Source of the DNA: Burkholderiales bacterium
Lineage (GTDB): Bacteria; Pseudomonadota; Gammaproteobacteria; Burkholderiales; SG8-39
Reading direction: 5' to 3'
DNA length: 19,423 bases
Assembly (NCBI GenBank): GCA_020846575.1
Contig: JADLDQ010000347.1
Location: 1-19,423, forward strand
Shown here one piece after another: positions 13,474 through 19,423 of this stretch; the first letter of the stretch is position 1; each line of letters starts with the position of its first letter. The notes under the pieces were generated by a model. That model searched no databases. It was not told the DNA's origin and worked only from the letters and a program-made list of their open reading frames with translations. Position numbers and translations under genes: made by a program.

Positions 13474-14439
13474 ATGATCGTCACCGCATTGACCGAGATG
13501 TTCCGCCTGCGGCATCCGATCATCCTGGGACCCATGGGTGCGGTGTCGGGCGGGCGCCTGGCGGCAGCGGTCAGCAACGCCGGCGGGCTGGGACTGGTCG
13601 GAGGTGGTTACGGCGACCCTGACTGGCTGCGCCGCGAGTTGTCGCTCGCCAGCGAACAGGCCCGCGGCGCCTGGGGTGTCGGGCTCATCACCTGGTCGAT
13701 CGACCGGCGCGTGCTGGATCTGGCTCTTGGCTACCGGCCCGGCGCGTTCATGCTTTCCTTCGGCGATCCGCGGCCCCACGCGCCGGCGATCAAGGCGGCC
13801 GGCTGCAAACTGATCTGCCAGGTTCAGGACCTCGAACAGGCGCGGGTGGCGTGCGCGGCCGGCGCTGACCTCATCGTCGCCGAGGGGACCGAGGCAGGGG
13901 GACACGGCGGCTCCCGCGCCACGCTGCCGCTGGTACCGGCGGTGGTGGATGCCGTCGCGCCCACGCCGGTCGTGGCGGCAGGCGGCATCGCCGACGGCCG
14001 GGGGCTTGCCGCCGCGCTGATGCTGGGGGCCCACGGCGCGCTGATCGGTACGCGTTTCTACGCGAGCGCCGAGGCCCTCGGTCACGACGAGGCGAAACGG
14101 CGCATCGCCGCGGCTCACGGCGAGGAAACCGCGCGCACACGCGTGTTCGATATCGTGCGCGGCTACGACTGGCCGCCGGCATTTCCCGGGCGCGCGCTTC
14201 GCAACCGCTTTCTGGAGAAGTGGGACGGCCGCGAAAGCGATCTCGCGTCCGCGCTCCAGACCGAACGCGAGGCGTACCAGGCGGCGGCCCGCGCCGGCGA
14301 TCACGACACGGCCGTGGTCTGGGCCGGGGAGGCGGTCGATCTCATCGGCAGCGTGGAAAGCGCCGGGACGCTCGTCGCCCGCATCGGCGCGCAGGCCGAA
14401 GCGCGGCTGCGTGCGGGGGCGGGAGCCTGCCGGGCGTGA
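13474..14439 (+). CDS. Nitronate monooxygenase (2-nitropropane dioxygenase family)
   Basis: A 321-residue FMN-dependent TIM-barrel enzyme. Members oxidise alkyl nitronates such as propionate-3-nitronate to carbonyl compounds and nitrite. Landmarks are HPIILGPMGAVSGGRLAAAVSNAGGLG (split at 14-40), the catalytic-loop histidine His144 in EGTEAGGHGG, the phosphate-binding AAGGIADGRGLAAAL (168-182) and IGTRF (191-195). A purine-rich GGAGAAAGGG lies upstream of the ATG at 13474. Length is slightly below the 330-360 common in the family, but all core motifs are present. Some family members act as enoyl reductases or have unknown substrates, so the activity is inferred. Two Bug-type binding proteins follow on the same strand, 354 bp downstream. 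Confidence 0.9.
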   Translation: MIVTALTEMFRLRHPIILGPMGAVSGGRLAAAVSNAGGLGLVGGGYGDPDWLRRELSLASEQARGAWGVGLITWSIDRRVLDLALGYRPGAFMLSFGDPRPHAPAIKAAGCKLICQVQDLEQARVACAAGADLIVAEGTEAGGHGGSRATLPLVPAVVDAVAPTPVVAAGGIADGRGLAAALMLGAHGALIGTRFYASAEALGHDEAKRRIAAAHGEETARTRVFDIVRGYDWPPAFPGRALRNRFLEKWDGRESDLASALQTEREAYQAAARAGDHDTAVVWAGEAVDLIGSVESAGTLVARIGAQAEARLRAGAGACRA

Positions 14440-14793
14440 TGGGCCGTTGCGGACGCGAGCCGCCGCGCTGACAGCCGTACGGGCGCGTCCCGCTGGCGGA
14501 CCCGACCGGCGTACGGCCCGGGCGGGCGCGCAGCTGGCGAGCTGCGCGCGAGACCGGCCCGCAAATGCAGGAGCGCGCCGCGCTTGCGGCCGCTTCGTGC
14601 GCGGGCCGCGCCCCTCCCGCTGCGCACAGAGCCGCAGCCACGCAGCCGGCGCTGCCGGCTTCACGGCCGCAGGAGTACCATCTGCTCGGCCGCACCGCGC
14701 CATCGCCCGCCGCGGCGCCCGGCCGCCAATGCGGGCGCCGCGGCGAGGTCAATCGGTCCGAAGCACCTTCGAAACGACAACGAGGGGAAAACG
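14440..14793. other. Intergenic region before the first Bug gene
   Basis: No supported gene. It contains the strong hairpin at 14526-14549. The purine-rich ribosome binding site GAGGGGAAAA (14782-14791) lies at its right end. Open frames extending into the Bug gene from upstream do not look like protein and have no start signal. Confidence 0.5.
14526..14549. terminator. Perfect 10-bp GC-rich hairpin, possible terminator
   Basis: GCGCGCAGCT, loop GGCG, then AGCTGCGCGC form an exact inverted repeat 86 bp after the nitronate monooxygenase stop codon. There is no T-run after the stem, so it is not a classical intrinsic terminator. It may pause polymerase or stabilise the 3' end of the transcript. 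Confidence 0.4.
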
Positions 14794-15759
14794 ATGCCGA
14801 GACTCGTCACCGGCCTGCTCCTGGCCGTCGTCCTTCATCCCCTGGCGGCGCTGGCGCAGGCCTATCCGGCCAGGCCCGTTCATCTCATCATCAGCTTTCC
14901 TCCCGGCGGACCGACCGATATTGCCGCCCGGCTGATCGCGACGAAGGCGAGCGAGGGGCTCGGGCAGCCGCTCTTGGTGGACAACCGCGCGGGCGGCGGC
15001 GGCACCATCGCGGCGGCCGCGGTGGTGAAGGCAGCGCCGGACGGCTATACCCTGCTGCTCACGCCTGTCAGCACGCACTTCATCTCCTACTTCGTGCTCA
15101 GGGCCAAGCCCTACGATCCGATCGCGGATTTCACGCCGATCTGCAGCGCCACCGACGGCTCCACGGGCATCGCGGTGACCAACGCGCTGCCGGTCAAGTC
15201 GATCCCCGAACTGATCGATCTGGCCAAGCGCGAACCGGGAAAGCTCACCTATTCCAGCGCCGGCATCGGCACGCTGTTCCACCTCACCGGTGAGTTGTTC
15301 AAGCAGGCGGCCGGCGTGAACATCCTGCACGTTCCCTACAAGGGCGCCGGCCAGGCTCTGGTCGACCTGCAAAGCGGGCAGATCTCGATGACGTTCTCGA
15401 TCCTCGCACCGCTGGTGACTTACGTGCGCTCGGGCAAGGTGCGGCTGATCGCCGTCATGGACGAGGCGCGCTACCGGGGCTACCCCGACGTCCCCACGGT
15501 CGCGGAAACGCTGCCGGGGTTCAAGAAGCTGGGCGGCAGCCTGGGGTTTTTCGGGCCGGCGGGGCTGCCGCGGCCGATCGTGCAGCGGGCGAACGCCGAA
15601 ATCGCCAGGGCGGTCCTCGCGCCGGAGGTGCGTCCCAAGCTCGAGGACTTCGGCTTTCGCGTCTTCGCCAGCACCCCGGAGGAATTCGCCGCCTCGCTGA
15701 AGACCTCCTACGAGGTGTTCGAGAAGGCGGTACGGGGAGCGGGCATCAAGCCCGACTGA
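14794..15759 (+). CDS. Bug/TctC-family tripartite tricarboxylate transporter binding protein (1)
   Basis: A 321-residue periplasmic binding protein. The signal peptide runs MPRLVTGLLLAVVLHPLAALA with likely cleavage after Ala21. The mature N-terminus AYPARPVHLIISFPPGG and TDIAARLIA are diagnostic of the Bug family, as is HVPYKGAGQALVDLQSGQI, which helps bind a carboxylate ligand. The C-terminal lobe includes GFFGPAGLPRPIVQRANAEIARAV. The ATG at 14794 has AGGGGA upstream. Such proteins feed TctAB-type secondary transporters, but many stand alone in Burkholderiales and no TctA or TctB lies in the window. The ligand is unknown. The next gene is a second Bug protein, 82 bp downstream. Confidence 0.92.
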   Translation: MPRLVTGLLLAVVLHPLAALAQAYPARPVHLIISFPPGGPTDIAARLIATKASEGLGQPLLVDNRAGGGGTIAAAAVVKAAPDGYTLLLTPVSTHFISYFVLRAKPYDPIADFTPICSATDGSTGIAVTNALPVKSIPELIDLAKREPGKLTYSSAGIGTLFHLTGELFKQAAGVNILHVPYKGAGQALVDLQSGQISMTFSILAPLVTYVRSGKVRLIAVMDEARYRGYPDVPTVAETLPGFKKLGGSLGFFGPAGLPRPIVQRANAEIARAVLAPEVRPKLEDFGFRVFASTPEEFAASLKTSYEVFEKAVRGAGIKPD

Positions 15760-15841
15760 AGGGCAGCGCCGCGACTGCGCCTGGATGAGCACTCGCTCCG
15801 GCTGGAGCGCCCGTTCGAAGTTCGAGGAGAGGGAGATCACG

Positions 15842-16807
15842 ATGATGGAAAGTCTCAGGTCCTGCGCACTCGCCGTGGCCGTATTCGGCGCCGCCGCTTC
15901 GGCTTCGGCGCAGAACGTGTTTCCGGAGCGGGCGTTGAGGATCGTGGTGGGATTCCCCGCCAGCAGCACCGCCGACATCGTCGCGCGCCATCTGGCCCCG
16001 CGCCTGTCCGAGGGCCTTGGTCAAGCGGTCGTGGTCGACGCACGGCCCGGGGCCGGCAGCGCGATCGCGGCCGAGGCGGTGGCGCGCTCGAGCCCCGACG
16101 GGCACACGCTGCTGCTTTCCACGATCGCCAATACCATCCTCGCCAATTTCTCCAAGCTGTCGTTCGATTTCCGCAAGGACTTCGCGCCGATCTCGCTGCT
16201 CGCCGAAACCCCGGGGCTGCTGGCCGCCCATCCATCGGCGCCGCACAGCGTGAAGGAACTCATCGCCGCGGCGAAGGCCAGGCCGGGCGAGCTCGCCTAC
16301 GCCTCCGCGGGCACGGGAACGGTCACCCACCTGTACGGCGAGCTGTTCAACCTCCAGACCGGGGTGAAGCTCACGCACATACCCTACAAGGGCAGCGGGC
16401 AGGCGCAGACCGACCTGCTCTCGGGGCAGATCAAGCTCCTGTTCACCCCGGCGGCGACGCTCGTGCCCCACATCAAGGCCGGCCGGCTGATCGCGCTGGG
16501 CTCGATCGGCCCGGCGCGGCTGAGCGCGGTGCCGGGCGTGCCCCGGCTGGTCGACGCAGGCGGGCCGGGGGTCGCGGCGGGACTGGGGGTCGGGCTCAAC
16601 GCCCCCGCGGCGACCCCTGCGGGCGCCGTCGCGCGTCTGACCCGCGAGCCCGAGCCCGCGCTGGCCGAGGCGGAGGTCCGCAGGCGCTTCGCCGATCAGA
16701 ACCTCGATCCCCTGGGCGGGTCGAGCGAGCGCTTCGGCGCGTTGATCGCACAGGAGACGGAAAAATGGGCCCGGGTGGTGAAGATGGCGGGCATCAAGGG
16801 CGAGTGA
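15842..16807 (+). CDS. Bug/TctC-family tripartite tricarboxylate transporter binding protein (2)
   Basis: Also 321 residues, with a signal peptide likely cleaved after Ala23 (ASASA-QN). It keeps the Bug core: FPERALRIVVGFPA, VVVDARPGAGSAIAAEAVA and HIPYKGSGQAQTDLLSGQI. It is more diverged than its neighbour. The first ligand loop reads FPASSTADIVAR instead of the usual FPPGGxxDIxAR. The late helix reads REPEPALAEAEVRRRF where an Asn-containing AEINKAL-type sequence is usual. Its start at ATG 15842 is supported by GGAGAGGGAG six bases upstream; a frame open from 15785 has no such site. The two Bug genes probably form one transcript after tandem duplication and divergence. The ligand is unknown. 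Confidence 0.9.
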   Translation: MMESLRSCALAVAVFGAAASASAQNVFPERALRIVVGFPASSTADIVARHLAPRLSEGLGQAVVVDARPGAGSAIAAEAVARSSPDGHTLLLSTIANTILANFSKLSFDFRKDFAPISLLAETPGLLAAHPSAPHSVKELIAAAKARPGELAYASAGTGTVTHLYGELFNLQTGVKLTHIPYKGSGQAQTDLLSGQIKLLFTPAATLVPHIKAGRLIALGSIGPARLSAVPGVPRLVDAGGPGVAAGLGVGLNAPAATPAGAVARLTREPEPALAEAEVRRRFADQNLDPLGGSSERFGALIAQETEKWARVVKMAGIKGE

Positions 16808-16820
16808 GGCCCGGCGGGCG

Positions 16821-17237
16821 CTACACGTCCACCACCGTTTGCGCGATCCAGCCTTGGCCCTCGCGCGCGACCCGCAGCGTGGTGTAGGTCGCGCCCTTCA
16901 CCTCCACCGCCGGATGATGGCGGGCGGGGTCGATGCCCTCACCCCAGGCGGTGCCCGCGAGGCGGCCGGCGTCGATGCGGACCTCGAAGCGGGAGAACAG
17001 CATCCGGCGGGTGGCCATCTCGTAGACGACGGCGTTCAGCCACTCGGCGAGGAGCAGTTCGTCGTCGGGCGCCTGCGCCTGGATCGGGACCGCCTCGCGC
17101 GCCCGGACCGCGCCGGTGTCGGCTATCACCGCGGTGAGCGCGAGTGCCGCCTGCTCGAAGGCCGCAGCCATGCTCGCGCCGCGGCCGCGCACGCCGATGT
17201 CGGCCTCGTGCTCGTAGTGTTCCCAGCGCCCCGGCAT
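16821..17237 (-). CDS. Archease
   Basis: A 138-residue protein of the archease family, which assists the RtcB RNA ligase by promoting its guanylylation and turnover in tRNA splicing or RNA repair. Family features are the N-terminal YEHEADIGVRGRG with metal-site candidate Asp13, the DDELLLAEWLNAVVYEM stretch, VKGATYTTLRV, and a second conserved Asp next to the C-terminus (VVDV, Asp137). The ATG at 17237 is preceded by AAGGCAGG. It lies 53 bp downstream of the FtsH-like gene on the same strand and ends 13 bp from the convergent Bug gene. No rtcB is visible in the window; in many bacteria archease and rtcB are adjacent. Confidence 0.9.
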   Translation of the reverse strand: MPGRWEHYEHEADIGVRGRGASMAAAFEQAALALTAVIADTGAVRAREAVPIQAQAPDDELLLAEWLNAVVYEMATRRMLFSRFEVRIDAGRLAGTAWGEGIDPARHHPAVEVKGATYTTLRVAREGQGWIAQTVVDV

Positions 17238-17290
17238 GGCCTGCCTTGTTCGAGCGCCGCGTGAGCCGCGCTGAGCGCGCTGCCGCGGCT

Positions 17291-19117
17291 TCAGGCCGCA
17301 GGAGCGCTCGCCGCGGGCCGCACGCCCGCGAGCGCCGCCAGGTCTTCCTCGACCAGCGTCTCCTTCTCCAGCAGCCGTCGCGCGCCCTCCTCGAGCGTCG
17401 AGCGCCGCTCGGCGAGAATCCCGCTCGCGCGCTGGAAAGCCGCGTCCACCGTCTCGCGCACCGCGCGGTCGATCTCGCGCGCGGTTTCCTCGCTGTAGCG
17501 CCGCTCCTCGAACGCTGGCGCGCCGGCGAGATACGCCGAGCGCTCGCCCTCGTAGGCGACGTGCCCCAGACGCGCGTCCATGCCGAAGCGCATCACCATG
17601 TTGCGCGCGATGTCCGTGACCTTGGCGAGGTCGTCGGCCGCGCCGGTCGAGAGATGCCCGAACACCAGCTCCTCGGCCGCGCGTCCTCCAAGCAGCACCG
17701 CCATCTTGTTCTCCAGCTCCGCGCGCGTCATCAGGAAGCGGTCCTCGGTGGGCCGCTGGATGGTGTAGCCCAGCGCGCCGATCCCGCGCGGGATGATGGA
17801 GATCTTGTGCACCGGGTCGCTGCCGGGCAGCGACATCGCCACCAGTGCGTGGCCCATCTCGTGGCAGGCGACGGTCCTGCGCTCGAACGGGTTGAGCAGG
17901 CGGTTCTTCTTCTCCAGTCCCGCGACGATGCGCTCCACCGCGGCGGTGAAATCGTCCATCGACACGGCTGCGGCGCCCTTGCGCGTGGCGTGCAGCGCGG
18001 CCTCGTTCACCAGATTGGCCAGGTCCGCGCCGGTGAACCCCGGCGCGAGCGCCGCGATGCGCTCGGGGTCGGCGTCCGCGGCGAGGCTCACCTTCTTCAG
18101 GTGCACCCGCAGGATCTGCGCGCGCCCGAGCTTGTCGGGCCGATCCACCAGCACCTGGCGGTCGAAGCGCCCGGCGCGCAACAGCGCCGGGTCGAGTATC
18201 TCGGGCCGGTTGGTCGCCGCGAGCAGGATGAGGCCGGCGCTCGCGTCGAAACCATCCATCTCCACCAGCAGCTGGTTCAGCGTCTGCTCCTTCTCGTCGT
18301 GTCCGCCCATCGGGTAGGCGCCGCGCGCGCGCCCCAGCGCATCCAGCTCGTCGATGAAGATGATCGCCGGCGAGCGCTGGCGCGCCTGCTCGAACAGGTC
18401 GCGCACCCGCGCCGCGCCGACGCCGACGAACATCTCGACGAACTCCGAGCCGTTGATCGAGAAGAACGGCACCCCCGCCTCGCCCGCCACGGCGCGCGCG
18501 AGCAAGGTCTTGCCGGTGCCGGGCGGTCCGACCAGGAGCACGCCCTTGGGAATGCGGCCCCCCAGGCGCGTGTGGCTCGCGGGATCCTTGAGGAACCCGA
18601 CCACCTCGCGCAGTTCCTCCTTCGCCTCGTCCACGCCTGCCACGTCCTCGAAGCTCACCTTGGTGTCGGTTTCCATGTACACGCGGGCCTTGCTCTTGCC
18701 GATGGACATGAAGCCCCCGCCCAGGCCGCCCTGCTGGGCGAAGCGCTTGGCGATGAACATCCACACGCCGAAAAAGACGAGCGCCGGCAGGATCCAGGAC
18801 AGGATGTCGCGCAGGAAGGTCGATTCGACCTCGCCCTTGAAGGTCACGTCGTATTTCTCCAGATCCTTCGCCAGCTCCGGATCGACCCGGGTGGTGACGA
18901 AGCGGGTTCGGCCCTCGATCGGCTGCCGGTAGGTACCGTAGATCACGTTGGTGCCGATGGCGATATCGGCGATGCGGCCGTCGCGGAGGTGATGCTGGAA
19001 TTCGCTGTACGGGATGGTCTCCACCTTGCTCGCGGTCACCCAGACATCGCGCAGCCACAACACGCCCAGCAGGGCGATGATCGCGTACCAGATGTTGAAC
19101 TGTGTGCGCTTTTCCAT
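17291..19117 (-). CDS. ftsH: FtsH-type membrane AAA+ zinc metalloprotease
   Basis: A 608-residue membrane-bound protease that unfolds and degrades membrane and soluble proteins as a hexamer. Two helices (about 9-24 and 104-124) flank a periplasmic domain. The AAA domain has Walker A GPPGTGKT (197-204), the pore loop MFVGVG (229-234), Walker B IIFIDE (252-257) and arginine fingers near Arg314/Arg317. The protease domain has HEMGH (419-423) with Glu420 catalytic, and a third zinc-ligand candidate Asp496 in TGAADD. All catalytic residues are present; Met in HEMGH replaces the common Ala. It is shorter than E. coli FtsH (644) and has a reduced C-terminal tail. The ATG at 19117 is chosen over a TTG at 19126. 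The rrmJ/ftsJ neighbour usual for the housekeeping copy is absent, so it may be a second FtsH. Confidence 0.93.
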   Translation of the reverse strand: MEKRTQFNIWYAIIALLGVLWLRDVWVTASKVETIPYSEFQHHLRDGRIADIAIGTNVIYGTYRQPIEGRTRFVTTRVDPELAKDLEKYDVTFKGEVESTFLRDILSWILPALVFFGVWMFIAKRFAQQGGLGGGFMSIGKSKARVYMETDTKVSFEDVAGVDEAKEELREVVGFLKDPASHTRLGGRIPKGVLLVGPPGTGKTLLARAVAGEAGVPFFSINGSEFVEMFVGVGAARVRDLFEQARQRSPAIIFIDELDALGRARGAYPMGGHDEKEQTLNQLLVEMDGFDASAGLILLAATNRPEILDPALLRAGRFDRQVLVDRPDKLGRAQILRVHLKKVSLAADADPERIAALAPGFTGADLANLVNEAALHATRKGAAAVSMDDFTAAVERIVAGLEKKNRLLNPFERRTVACHEMGHALVAMSLPGSDPVHKISIIPRGIGALGYTIQRPTEDRFLMTRAELENKMAVLLGGRAAEELVFGHLSTGAADDLAKVTDIARNMVMRFGMDARLGHVAYEGERSAYLAGAPAFEERRYSEETAREIDRAVRETVDAAFQRASGILAERRSTLEEGARRLLEKETLVEEDLAALAGVRPAASAPAA

Positions 19118-19395
19118 GGTCACCAATCGATGGACACGGGCTTCAAGCCTATCAGGGACTGCGCAGCCTGCGCCGCCCGTAGCAAAATAGAGGCTGCAGC
19201 GTCCCCCCGCCGGTGCGCCGCGACGGGAGCCCGGCCGCAGGGAACAGCCGGGTGGACCGCGGATTACGCTTGGACAGCACGCGCCGCCGGGGATTCAACC
19301 CGTTTCACACCTGACGATATCATTGCGCCTGGGTGCGACCGGAGATCGATGCATGCCGGGGCGCGCCAGCGCTTCATGCCACAGGAGCAGGAAAG
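19118..19395. other. Intergenic region upstream of ftsH
   Basis: Divergent spacer of 278 bp between ftsH and a possible rightward gene. It should carry the ftsH promoter on the minus strand, but I found no box pair good enough to name. A short AT-rich palindrome GATATC lies near 19317 in the right half. No coding sequence is supported. Confidence 0.4.
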
Positions 19396-19423
19396 ATGAA
19401 ACACAGGCGCGGGGGCTCCCGCA
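19396..19423 (+). CDS. Possible start of a rightward gene, cut by window edge
   Basis: An ATG at 19396 is preceded by AGGAGCAGGAAAG, a good ribosome binding site. Only nine codons are visible (MKHRRGGSR), a basic N-terminus that could begin a signal peptide or a cytoplasmic protein. The ribosome binding site is the only evidence. Confidence 0.35.

Noticed and set aside
14749..15978. Leftward open frame opposite the first Bug gene
   Set aside because: Antisense shadow of a clear Bug protein; no ribosome binding site or recognisable sequence.
19311..19330. GATATCATTGCG as a third copy of the MarR operator motif
   Set aside because: It aligns to TGCGATATATTGC only with an inserted base and loses the palindrome; it is too weak to count.
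17144..19399. Very long rightward open frame opposite ftsH and archease
   Set aside because: It is antisense to two genes with complete motifs, its product is His/Arg/Glu-rich low-complexity sequence without a known domain, and it reflects lack of stops in GC-rich DNA.
1..19423. CRISPR array, insertion sequence, tRNA or prophage
   Set aside because: No regularly spaced repeats, transposase or integrase sequence, tRNA-like cloverleaf with CCA end, or phage gene was seen on reading both strands.

Overview
The window is very GC-rich, densely coded chromosomal DNA. Gene content points to a betaproteobacterium, probably Burkholderiales-like: two Bug/TctC-type tripartite tricarboxylate transporter binding proteins, a complete Liv-type ABC operon, a cytochrome c'-like protein, and high G/C at third codon positions in every gene. 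The taxonomic call is inference; no rRNA or other marker gene is present. I saw no tRNA, insertion sequence, phage gene or CRISPR array.

Left part (1-3900): an MFS exporter (90-1304, +) is followed by a leftward operon. It runs from a MarR regulator (start near 3270) through an FAD/NAD(P)H ferredoxin-reductase-like protein (2592-1870), a tiny Arg-rich ORF with a good ribosome binding site (1827-1696) and a 73-aa unknown protein (1688-1467). Divergent from the MarR gene lies a 73-aa CDGSH iron-sulfur protein (3665-3886).

Middle (4042-9743, +): a tightly packed branched-chain amino-acid-type ABC operon, livK-H-M-G-F. Its start and stop codons touch or overlap, and it continues into an AhpD/carboxymuconolactone-decarboxylase-like protein and a DUF488 protein. 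The DUF488 gene ends tail to tail with an AlkA-like DNA glycosylase, the two stop codons sharing one CTAG. The glycosylase lies downstream of a second MarR regulator (11285-10833).

Right-middle (11337-13473): a membrane-protein gene divergent from the second MarR gene seems broken by a frameshift. A leftward group follows: a membrane-anchored c'-type cytochrome, a one-helix peptide and a VOC/glyoxalase-fold protein.

Right part (13474-19423): nitronate monooxygenase and two Bug-type periplasmic binding proteins run rightward. Opposite to them, an FtsH-type AAA protease is followed by archease. The first codons of another rightward gene may begin at the right edge.

The most interesting signal joins two distant loci. 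The two MarR regulators have nearly the same recognition helix, and both genes are preceded by the same AT-rich near-palindrome, TGCGATATATTGC(A/C), in otherwise GC-rich DNA. This suggests one small cross-talking regulon covering the reductase/CDGSH region and the glycosylase/membrane-protein region.
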